The position numbers were made by a program, and so were the translations under genes. From positions 1 to 13,961 of the forward strand of contig CAAEEE010000239.1 of the NCBI GenBank assembly GCA_900754805.1: a stretch of DNA of 13,961 nt. The letters are read 5' to 3'. The notes beneath the pieces were generated by a model. The model saw only the letters and a program-made list of their open reading frames with translations. It had not been told where the DNA came from and ran no database searches. Origin of the DNA: Clostridia bacterium. GTDB lineage: Bacteria; Bacillota; Clostridia; Peptostreptococcales; Anaerovoracaceae. How positions within the stretch are numbered: the stretch's first letter is position 1; every line of letters starts with the position of its first letter. Positions 7,404 to 13,961 of this stretch are shown here, one piece after another.

Positions 7404-8426
7404 TTAAAGATAAGGTGCCCTTCTGTTAAGTGAATTACCTTCCAGTTTTTCCAGAATATCCAGGGATTTTCCGGTTCCGACTGCAACGCATGACTTCGGA
7501 TCCTCTGCGGTAATCACATTTATCGCGGTTCTGTCTTCAATTCTCTTATCAATTCCGTAGAGAAGCGCTCCGCCTCCTGTAATGATAATTCCGGAATTGC
7601 TGATGTCTGCCGCAAGCTCCGGCGGAGTGATTTCAAGAACATTGTGCACTGCCTCGCAAATCGCATGCAGCGGTTCTTCCAGTGCATCCATCATTTCATC
7701 GGATGTCACCTCAACGCTCTTCGGAAGTCCCGTAACAAGGTCTCTTCCCCTGCACTCCTTCGTAACGACCTCATCGCGAGGAAAAGCTGTCCCGATGGTA
7801 AGCTTGAGTTCTTCCGCGGTTCTTTCACCGATGTAAAGTTTGTGCTCTTTTCTCATATATTTGATAATCGCTTCGTCGAATTTATCGCCCGCGATTTTAA
7901 CGGATGTGCTTGCAACGATTCCCCCAAGGGAGATAACCGCGATGTCCGTCGTCCCGCCGCCGATATCGATAACCATAACGCCGTCCGGTTTGGAAATATC
8001 AATGCCTGCGCCGATTGCCGCCGCCACCGGTTCTTCCATCAGATATACATCCTTGCCGCCTGCCTGTGTCGCGGCCTCTCTTACCGCTCTCTTTTCCACT
8101 TCGGTAACGCCGCTCGGTACGCAGACCATGATTTTCGGCTTGAAGAATCTGCCGCTTCCGCAGGTTTTGCGAATAAAATGCTTGAGCATTCTTTCCGTAA
8201 TGTCATAATCGGAAATAACGCCGTCTCTGAGCGGTCTGACTGCCACGATGTTTGCCGGAGTCCTTCCGAGCATCTGTCTCGCCTCTTCGCCGACTGCGAG
8301 AATTTCGTCGGTGTCCTTATTAATCGCAACCACCGAAGGCTCGTTCAGGACGATGCCTTTTCCCTTTATATATACAAGTACATTCGCCGTACCTAAATCA
8401 ATTCCAACTTCTGTCGCAAATCCCAT
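7404..8426 (-). CDS. mreB: Rod shape-determining protein, MreB/Mbl family actin
   Basis: This bacterial actin homologue polymerises on ATP along the inner face of the membrane and guides lateral cell-wall synthesis. All ATPase motifs are intact in the 340 residues: phosphate-1 loop IDLGTAN (9-15), RPLRDGVISD (64-73), phosphate-2 loop DIGGGTTD (154-161), and adenosine motif TGGGALL (283-289). The N-terminal stretch GTANVLVYIKGKGIVLNEPS resembles Bacillus Mbl more than MreB, so an mbl-type paralogue is possible. There is no mreC or mreD beside it; those usually follow the main mreB, which again suggests the paralogue. The start at 8426 has AGAGGAG just upstream. A near-consensus promoter and an immediate terminator make it a monocistronic unit. 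Confidence 0.95.
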   Translation of the reverse strand: MGFATEVGIDLGTANVLVYIKGKGIVLNEPSVVAINKDTDEILAVGEEARQMLGRTPANIVAVRPLRDGVISDYDITERMLKHFIRKTCGSGRFFKPKIMVCVPSGVTEVEKRAVREAATQAGGKDVYLMEEPVAAAIGAGIDISKPDGVMVIDIGGGTTDIAVISLGGIVASTSVKIAGDKFDEAIIKYMRKEHKLYIGERTAEELKLTIGTAFPRDEVVTKECRGRDLVTGLPKSVEVTSDEMMDALEEPLHAICEAVHNVLEITPPELAADISNSGIIITGGGALLYGIDKRIEDRTAINVITAEDPKSCVAVGTGKSLDILEKLEGNSLNRRAPYL

Positions 8427-8479
8427 TATCTATCTCCTCTTTTCTGTTGATATTAGTTATCATTTACATTTCTCAAAAC

Positions 8480-8508
8480 ATTATATATAATTTTTCAGTT
8501 TTTTTCAA
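8480..8508 (-). promoter_or_regulatory. SigA-type promoter of mreB
   Basis: Read on the minus strand, TTGAAA (8503-8508) and a perfect TATAAT (8480-8485) are separated by exactly 17 bp. The expected start point near 8473 gives a leader of roughly 45-50 bases to the mreB ATG at 8426. This is the clearest promoter in the window. Confidence 0.85.
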
Positions 8509-8548
8509 TTTATTTGCGATAAATATTTGGATTTTTTTCTCATTACCG

Positions 8549-8582
8549 CGCAAAACGCCGAGCTTGCTGCGAGCGTTTTGCG
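8549..8582. repeat. Perfect 10-bp palindrome with 14-nt loop
   Basis: CGCAAAACGC (8549-8558) is exactly mirrored by GCGTTTTGCG (8573-8582), extendable by one G-U pair. The 14-nt loop carries the direct repeat of GAGC that spans its edges. It lies between the surface-protein terminator and the mreB promoter. No proper T-run follows on the minus strand; on the plus strand only TCGTTTTA follows. Its role is unknown: a REP-like element, a weak backup terminator or a protein site are all possible. Confidence 0.55.
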
Positions 8583-8602
8583 TCGTTTTAGATGTTTAAG
8601 TC

Positions 8603-8646
8603 AAAAAATACGGCATCCGCCCGGTGCACTGCCGGGCGGATTACCG
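8603..8646 (-). terminator. Intrinsic terminator of the surface-protein transcript
   Basis: On the minus strand the perfect ten-pair GC-rich stem ATCCGCCCGG/CCGGGCGGAT (8632-8641 with 8615-8624, complementary strand) has a 7-nt loop. CGG/CCG pairing at the flanks extends it, and TATTTTTTG follows. It lies about 65 bases beyond the large gene's stop codon and five bases beyond the stop of the 18-codon ORF. Confidence 0.87.
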
Positions 8647-8650
8647 TCAG

Positions 8651-8707
8651 TTATACATTTAGCAGAACGCCGCAGCAGGCAACGCCACAGGCGATTTTAA
8701 CAAGCAT
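8651..8707 (-). CDS. Possible 18-residue Cys-rich microprotein (uncertain)
   Basis: An 18-codon open frame, MLVKIACGVACCGVLLNV, begins at an ATG one base after the TAG stop of the large surface-protein gene. GGAG within the last codons of that gene sits eight bases upstream of the ATG. It ends at TAA just before the transcript's terminator hairpin. It is hydrophobic, has one lysine and three cysteines (residues 7, 11 and 12), and translational coupling would be easy. Such a short frame can arise by chance, and I recognise no family. It might be a membrane peptide, a signalling or metal-binding peptide, or nothing. Confidence 0.25.
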   Translation of the reverse strand: MLVKIACGVACCGVLLNV

Positions 8708-8708
8708 T

Positions 8709-11700
8709 CTACTTGCTCCATGTTCTGCTTGCGTACTTGCATTGTTTTAATGCTGTCTTTGCAATAAGCTTACCGTTTTCGTCGTAAACTCTTACCTGAA
8801 CTTTGTAGAAGTACTTCGTGCCTTTCTTGCCGCTTGTGTTCGTGTAAGAAGCAGTTTTCTTTGTCACTGTGGACTTGTAGGAAGCTGCTTTCTTCGTCGA
8901 GCGATAGAAGCGGTACTTTACGGTATAGCCGAGGTCTTTCAGCTCCTTGATGGAAGCGTTTACCTTCGCGTCGTTCTTCAGGACTGCTTTGATGTTCTTC
9001 TTAGTAGTCTTGCTGGAACGTGCGACGAGCTTCATATCCTTAATGATGGACTTCGCCTTTTCAATTTTAGCTACTGCGTCGCCCGTTGGCTCTTCCGCTG
9101 CCTTTTCGATTGCAACAGTTATCGTGGAACCTGTCGCAGCTTCAGACATTGCTTTCAGCTCTTCCTGTGTGTAAGTCTTATCGCCAAACGGTGTCTTGAA
9201 CGTCAGTTTCGCATTCGTATCCTTTACGATGGAGTCGATGAAGCTCTTATCAAGCGTTACATCTGCCTTCGTTGCGTCAGCGATGGATTTGCTCGAAACA
9301 ACCAAGATGATTTCGTTTGACTTGCTTGCTTTCGCTTGCTTCAGAATTTCTTTCTGATTGTCAGCGGAGACTTTGACATCGGCAACCTTCGTCTTAGTTC
9401 CGTCTGCATTGGTCTTCTCGCTTACCTTAACATTGGTTGGTGCAGTTGTTGTACCGGTCTTGGTGTCAGTGGTGACATTTTTAACTTCTTCAATCACCTC
9501 TTCGCCCGGTTTATTCCACATTTCAGAGCCTTCTTCTACCGTATAGTCATCGGTGTAGTGGAAGATGATCTCATCTTTATCGTTCAGGAACTGCTCTGCA
9601 ACGCCCAAACTTGAATGGTGCCCGTTCAGCGTATACATCCAGCCGGAATTCCGACCGTTTGTGAACTCTGCCAATTCTTTTGACGCGCCTTTCTTCGTGA
9701 TTCCCTGAACGTAATTTCCGCTGGTGTTGCGCCAAGTATAACCCTCTGCGCTCAGCACTTTTTCTAAAACTTCACGGACCGTCGTATTGTTGTTGATCGG
9801 AACAGATCTTCTTCCGATCCATTCTTTCAGATTTCCGTCTTTGAGTGTATGGGTTCCGCTGGTTTTCGTCGGTTCGCCGTGCTCATCGTCGCCAAGCAGT
9901 GTGAAGTATACTGAGATGCTCTCCACCTGCGAAGTGTTATACAGGATCGTTACTTCGTAAGTCGTTGTGATCCCGCTGTATGTTACCGTGATGGTCTGTA
10001 CGCCGCGCTTACTGCTGTCAAATCCGCTGATCGTCAGATCTGCAAGGTCGACCGGCTGAACAGAACCGTCACTGTAAGTCACACTTGCAGTCATTCCCGT
10101 TAAATCCAGACTTTCCCCGATATAGTACGTCGTCTTATAGCTGCCTGCAAGATTCAGACGCAGAGCAACCGGTTTCTTGTCAAGCTGTGGGTAATCAGTT
10201 CCGCTTATCCAGTTTTTCAGGCTTGTATCGGAGTTCTGCAAAAGACTCAGAACTGTTCCGTCTCTGAAAGCCTCTGCGCTCATTGCTTTTGCAAGTGTTT
10301 CCGCATCTGCGCCGAGCGGGTCATCCTCACGGTTGCAGTCTGCTTTAGCGATATAGGTATAAGCGGTTTTGCCGATGATTGTTTTGTCCAATTCCTTTAA
10401 CTGCTGTTCGGTCAGGTCTTTCGTATTGATGTAGGCCGTATCTTCTGCGCTGAGTGCCTGCGAGGTATCGACAATGTCAACTCTGCCGATCGCGCTCGCG
10501 CTGCCGCAGGTATCGAGATAATAGTTGTTTTCGATCCGGTTATATTTATTCAGGGAACGCATATAACCGATCAGTGCGCCGGCTTTCCCGTTTTCTTTCG
10601 TTGCGGTTACGATTCCGTAGAAGAAGTTATCGGTGATCATGCCGACACCGTTGGACCAGGCCTGGATCACGCCCTGATCGCCGCCGAACAGACCGCCGAC
10701 ATAATTTCCACCGGTGATATCGGCTGCTACATAACAGTTGGTAATGGAAACGCACGGTGCATTCGGTGCCGAGTCTGCTACATAACCGATTCCCACGATC
10801 CCGCCGACAAAGCTGCCTGTCGACTGGACACTGCCGAGGAATGCGTTATTGCTGATCCTGAAATTACCCATGGATTGTGATTTTCGCGCTACAATGCCGC
10901 CGGCAACACCTGTGCCGTATACATCCGCGTAGCTGGTACAGCCGACCACACTGCCGCAGATGGAACCCGCAAAGGAACCGATCTCCCCTTTACCTGCCGG
11001 AGTTCCGTCTTCCTTGCAGCCGATCTTCACGCCCTGTTCGATCGTACAGTTTGTAATATTGACCGTGTTGCCGCCGGAAGCGCCTCCGCCGATAAATCCG
11101 GATTCTGCGATGCACGAACCGCTCTTGATCGTAACGTTGTCAATGTCGATGGTATCCGGACAACCCGGCGCATAGCTTCCGCCCGTACCGATATTGTAGT
11201 CGCCGTCTTCTCCATAGTCTACAACATAGTTTGCGACCAGACCATAGTTGTTGATGTATGGGGCATCGATCGTCAGGTTTTTAACGGTCGCTTCTCTGAC
11301 ATAGTTAAAGAGCGGATATTTGCTGCCTTTCGCATAGGTCAGCGTGTGCCCTCTGCCGTCCAGCGTACCGGAAAAGACCTTTAAGGATTTTCCTTTGTCG
11401 CTGGAGGTATAGCCGTCTCCGTTGCCGATGCCTTTCCATTTGAGGTCGAGGGAAATGTCCTTGTTCAGGGCTAAGTATTTCCCGGAAAACGTATAACCGT
11501 CATTTACGAGCAGGCGCAGTTCTTCCAGATCTTTCGCGTCTTCTAATAAGTACGGATCCGTTGCCGTTCCGCTGCCGCTCCAGGTAATGGTATCCGGGAG
11601 CGTTACTTCCGGTTCGTCTACATACACATAGACGGAAATAGTTGGAGAATAGTATGGCTTTCCCAGCAGGGTATAAGTTGCTTGGACTAAATATATGCAT

Positions 11701-13835
11701 TCGCCATATGCAATGGAAGTGTCAGGCGCACATCCAGCTTCGCGGGAGGCCAGATTTGAACTGGTTCCGTTTTGTCTGGTCCATAAATACCGCATGGTTC
11801 CGTCTTCTGCCGGGCTTTCCGCGACAGCAGTAATCATCGCCGGATTTGCATCATTCTGACGGTAATAATATCCGTGGTATTTTTCCTCTTCGCCTTTTGC
11901 ATAGTCCGGTAACTTTCCATTACTGTATTTCGTTTCGAGGTAAGCCACATCTTCTTCACTTAACTCCGGAATTGCGGTTTCCCAGCGGATCGTCGGGGTT
12001 GGATCCGGATAGACTTTGATTTCAACGATATCCGAGTCAGTCGTCTGCCGGTTTTCGCTGTTGGTTGCGCGGCAGAAATAGTAAGTCGTGCCTGCTTTAT
12101 CCGTCGGCGGTGTGAACGTATTGCTTGTCTCACCCGTAATCGGCTCTGCATTTTCTATTTGACTCACGGAATTGCGATACCATTGATAATTGATATTACC
12201 GCTTGCACTAGCATAAACGACTAACTTTTCCGCGGTGGTATCTTTTACATATCTTGCTGCCTGCGGCTGCTGCACAAAGGTTGGGGTTGCTTCCGCAGGT
12301 GCTTTTACCACAGTAATGTGATAGGTGTTCTCCACGAATTGTGTTCTGTCGTCACTGACGAGAATCGTAATATCCGCTTTGCCATCGGCGGTAAAGGTAA
12401 GGCCGCTGACTGCGATTTCGTTGGCTTCATTCACATTTGCCTCTGTGCCGTTGATCTGCACGCTGTGTGCATCTGCGGACGGTGTAATCGAAATCGACTG
12501 GGCAGCATTTTGGAGTATTGCGGTATATTCGGTTTTGACAGGCTGAAAATCCTCCGTCAAAATCAAACCTTGTACCTCAAGATTGGTTAAGACTGCTTGG
12601 CGTTTTATGTTGATGACATATGACGCAAATTCGCCTCCCGCCACATATGGGTCTGCAACCGTGAGTCTGGCCTGGGTTTTGGTTTTATCCCCCCAAAAAC
12701 CTTTCTTTATTGTTGTTCCTGATGTTCCAGAAACTCCATTGATGACATCCCACTCATTAGAGCTGCCAAGTTCAAATTTTACAGCAAGATTATTTTTTGA
12801 CGTCAGCTCGGAATCAAAGGTAAGTTGTCCATATAAAGCTGTATCATTCTCCGAGATTGTAACATCATACATTTCCGTATCTGGCGCAAAGGAAATCAAG
12901 GAGTTGCTGTTCAGCTCCTCTGTGATGCCAACTTTTGCATCGCTGACTTGAACACTGTCACCGTCATATACATGCACGCGTACAACGGCGGCACCATATT
13001 TCATACTCTGTTCGGATGGCTTTGTAAGTAACAGATATTCTCCCGACTTCTCGAAACTTCCGGTAAGGACTGCATTCGTCACATATTTAACTGTTTTCGC
13101 AAACGGTGCTTCTTTCCCGTTCTCATCAATTGCGTACACCTGATAACCATCTAACTTTTTTGGAAGTCCAGATGCCGGTTTATACCCCAGACTTATACTA
13201 AAGTTCTTTCCAGCCGGAACATATATATCAGAAAGATATTTGGAACCTGAAAAAGCTGGTCCATAGCTACTAAAACAACTTGGATCTACGCTTCCTGCTC
13301 TGCTTGCAGAAATTGCGATCATATCACCATCCTGAATACGATAACTTGTAAGTTGTATCACAGAATCTTTTTTCAAAACCGCAGATTTTACAGTTTCACC
13401 ATGCTTAAATGTCGTAAAATAGCATAATTTAAGCGGCAGTTCATCGGTTTTGCTCATTCCCCAGAAAGACTCCACACCTTTTGCACCTTCGCCGTCTGCC
13501 GGTGCATAGCCCGGATTTTCCTCTGTGTAGCCTTTATAATACTGCTGGTGCAGGCACAGCATAGCATCGTGCATGGAAATCATGCCGTCGGCATCGGTGT
13601 CCGTGACCTGCACTTCCTTGTATGCCATGTAGCTATCGTCTTTCGCCTTTTGCAGCTCGCCGTCTGCCGTAACGGAAACATAGACTGTGATTGGTTCTGC
13701 TGCCGTTACCGCGCCATCTTCGGGACTTTCGTCCTCTGCCGCCCACGCCATGCTAGGCATCATGGTAAACACCATCATTACCGCCATGAGCACGACGAGT
13801 GCTTTCTTGAAAACAAGATTTTGTGTTTTGTTCAT
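8709..13835 (-). CDS. Giant secreted multi-domain surface protein (Ig-like, GLUG beta-helix, DUF4430)
   Basis: This 1708-residue exported protein is of unknown function, probably an adhesin or ligand-binding surface protein. A signal peptide (1-32, cleavage after AWA) leads into a domain with a dockerin-type calcium loop: Asp79, Asp81, Asp83, Ser87 and Asp90. Beta-sandwich domains follow (about 300-412, and a cadherin-like one at 415-510), then an Ig-like domain (517-608, Trp552 and Cys588) and a second Ig-like stretch (612-740). A long Gly/Asn-rich GLUG-type beta-helix spans about 750-1115. Next come a Big_3-like bacterial Ig domain (1224-1298), a DUF4430 domain (1304-1430, with NSGWMYTLNG at 1396-1405), a Thr/Lys-rich linker (1450-1490), an unassigned alpha/beta segment (1490-1600) and a Lys-rich Fn3-like C-terminus (1604-1708). 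There is no LPXTG motif, SLH domain or C-terminal membrane helix, so attachment is unexplained. AAAGGA lies 13 bases before the ATG, which is long spacing. Domain limits are by eye. Confidence 0.88.
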   Translation of the reverse strand: MNKTQNLVFKKALVVLMAVMMVFTMMPSMAWAAEDESPEDGAVTAAEPITVYVSVTADGELQKAKDDSYMAYKEVQVTDTDADGMISMHDAMLCLHQQYYKGYTEENPGYAPADGEGAKGVESFWGMSKTDELPLKLCYFTTFKHGETVKSAVLKKDSVIQLTSYRIQDGDMIAISASRAGSVDPSCFSSYGPAFSGSKYLSDIYVPAGKNFSISLGYKPASGLPKKLDGYQVYAIDENGKEAPFAKTVKYVTNAVLTGSFEKSGEYLLLTKPSEQSMKYGAAVVRVHVYDGDSVQVSDAKVGITEELNSNSLISFAPDTEMYDVTISENDTALYGQLTFDSELTSKNNLAVKFELGSSNEWDVINGVSGTSGTTIKKGFWGDKTKTQARLTVADPYVAGGEFASYVINIKRQAVLTNLEVQGLILTEDFQPVKTEYTAILQNAAQSISITPSADAHSVQINGTEANVNEANEIAVSGLTFTADGKADITILVSDDRTQFVENTYHITVVKAPAEATPTFVQQPQAARYVKDTTAEKLVVYASASGNINYQWYRNSVSQIENAEPITGETSNTFTPPTDKAGTTYYFCRATNSENRQTTDSDIVEIKVYPDPTPTIRWETAIPELSEEDVAYLETKYSNGKLPDYAKGEEEKYHGYYYRQNDANPAMITAVAESPAEDGTMRYLWTRQNGTSSNLASREAGCAPDTSIAYGECIYLVQATYTLLGKPYYSPTISVYVYVDEPEVTLPDTITWSGSGTATDPYLLEDAKDLEELRLLVNDGYTFSGKYLALNKDISLDLKWKGIGNGDGYTSSDKGKSLKVFSGTLDGRGHTLTYAKGSKYPLFNYVREATVKNLTIDAPYINNYGLVANYVVDYGEDGDYNIGTGGSYAPGCPDTIDIDNVTIKSGSCIAESGFIGGGASGGNTVNITNCTIEQGVKIGCKEDGTPAGKGEIGSFAGSICGSVVGCTSYADVYGTGVAGGIVARKSQSMGNFRISNNAFLGSVQSTGSFVGGIVGIGYVADSAPNAPCVSITNCYVAADITGGNYVGGLFGGDQGVIQAWSNGVGMITDNFFYGIVTATKENGKAGALIGYMRSLNKYNRIENNYYLDTCGSASAIGRVDIVDTSQALSAEDTAYINTKDLTEQQLKELDKTIIGKTAYTYIAKADCNREDDPLGADAETLAKAMSAEAFRDGTVLSLLQNSDTSLKNWISGTDYPQLDKKPVALRLNLAGSYKTTYYIGESLDLTGMTASVTYSDGSVQPVDLADLTISGFDSSKRGVQTITVTYSGITTTYEVTILYNTSQVESISVYFTLLGDDEHGEPTKTSGTHTLKDGNLKEWIGRRSVPINNNTTVREVLEKVLSAEGYTWRNTSGNYVQGITKKGASKELAEFTNGRNSGWMYTLNGHHSSLGVAEQFLNDKDEIIFHYTDDYTVEEGSEMWNKPGEEVIEEVKNVTTDTKTGTTTAPTNVKVSEKTNADGTKTKVADVKVSADNQKEILKQAKASKSNEIILVVSSKSIADATKADVTLDKSFIDSIVKDTNAKLTFKTPFGDKTYTQEELKAMSEAATGSTITVAIEKAAEEPTGDAVAKIEKAKSIIKDMKLVARSSKTTKKNIKAVLKNDAKVNASIKELKDLGYTVKYRFYRSTKKAASYKSTVTKKTASYTNTSGKKGTKYFYKVQVRVYDENGKLIAKTALKQCKYASRTWSK

Positions 13836-13961
13836 TCGTTTTCTTCAATCCTTTCATTCGTATTTCGCTTCGGTGCACTTTACGGACTTCTGCCTCGCGC
13901 TGCACACCTCGCGATTATCTATGTAAACACTCTATTTTGTAGTGGTCTTGCTATTCTGCTG

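Noticed and set aside
7644..8396. A long plus-strand open frame (250 codons) opposite mreB.
   Set aside because: mreB is unmistakable on the other strand. The antisense frame has no recognisable domains or binding site and is a codon-usage shadow.
8592..8749. A plus-strand frame of about 50 codons starting at 8592.
   Set aside because: It reads through the terminator hairpin and into the antisense of the surface-protein gene, and has no ribosome binding site.
13836..13961. A promoter for the surface-protein gene near TAGATAAT (about 13914-13921, minus strand).
   Set aside because: A reasonable -10 is present, but no acceptable -35 lies 16-18 bp upstream, so I could not support the call.

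Overview
The window looks like chromosome from a low-to-mid GC anaerobic Firmicute of class Clostridia. The evidence is strong AAGGAG ribosome binding sites, an arginine deiminase fermentation operon, a GntR/MocR-type regulator, an Mbl-like MreB, and a very large secreted multi-domain protein with the signal peptide, GLUG, DUF4430 and Fn3-like modules common in gut and oral Clostridia. A family such as Anaerovoracaceae would fit, but that is an impression from protein style, not a demonstrated placement. No tRNA, rRNA, CRISPR array, insertion sequence or phage gene was seen.

Layout. Positions 1-134 hold the terminator of a gene left of the window and the leader of a plus-strand AI-2E/PerM-family membrane protein (135-1160). 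That gene converges on the arginine deiminase operon and shares a bidirectional terminator with it (1163-1201). Everything else is on the minus strand. Read in the direction of transcription from the right it is: a 1708-residue secreted surface protein (13835-8709), a possible 18-codon ORF starting one base after its stop, and a strong terminator; mreB/mbl (8426-7404) with its own near-consensus promoter and its own terminator; a THUMP-domain RNA methyltransferase (7283-6150); a MocR-like regulator (6079-4544); and then arcB (4436-3441), arcA (3407-2187) and arcC (2162-1218).

How the genes work together. ArcA turns arginine into citrulline and ammonia. ArcB phosphorolyses citrulline to ornithine and carbamoyl phosphate. 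ArcC uses carbamoyl phosphate to make ATP. Together they are a complete cytoplasmic ATP-yielding pathway, but no arginine/ornithine antiporter (arcD) is in the window. The MocR-like protein directly upstream is the obvious candidate regulator, and the intergenic space between it and arcB holds an inverted GGTAC/GTACC pair.

The most notable observation is that the MocR-like protein lacks the lysine that forms the PLP Schiff base in this family (SFSL where SFSK is expected) and has lost other cofactor-contact residues. It may be a PLP-independent or differently liganded derivative. Second are the translationally coupled 18-residue Cys-rich ORF behind the giant surface protein and a perfect 10-bp palindrome between that locus and mreB. 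Nothing here can be called a new system with confidence; the rest is ordinary chromosomal content.
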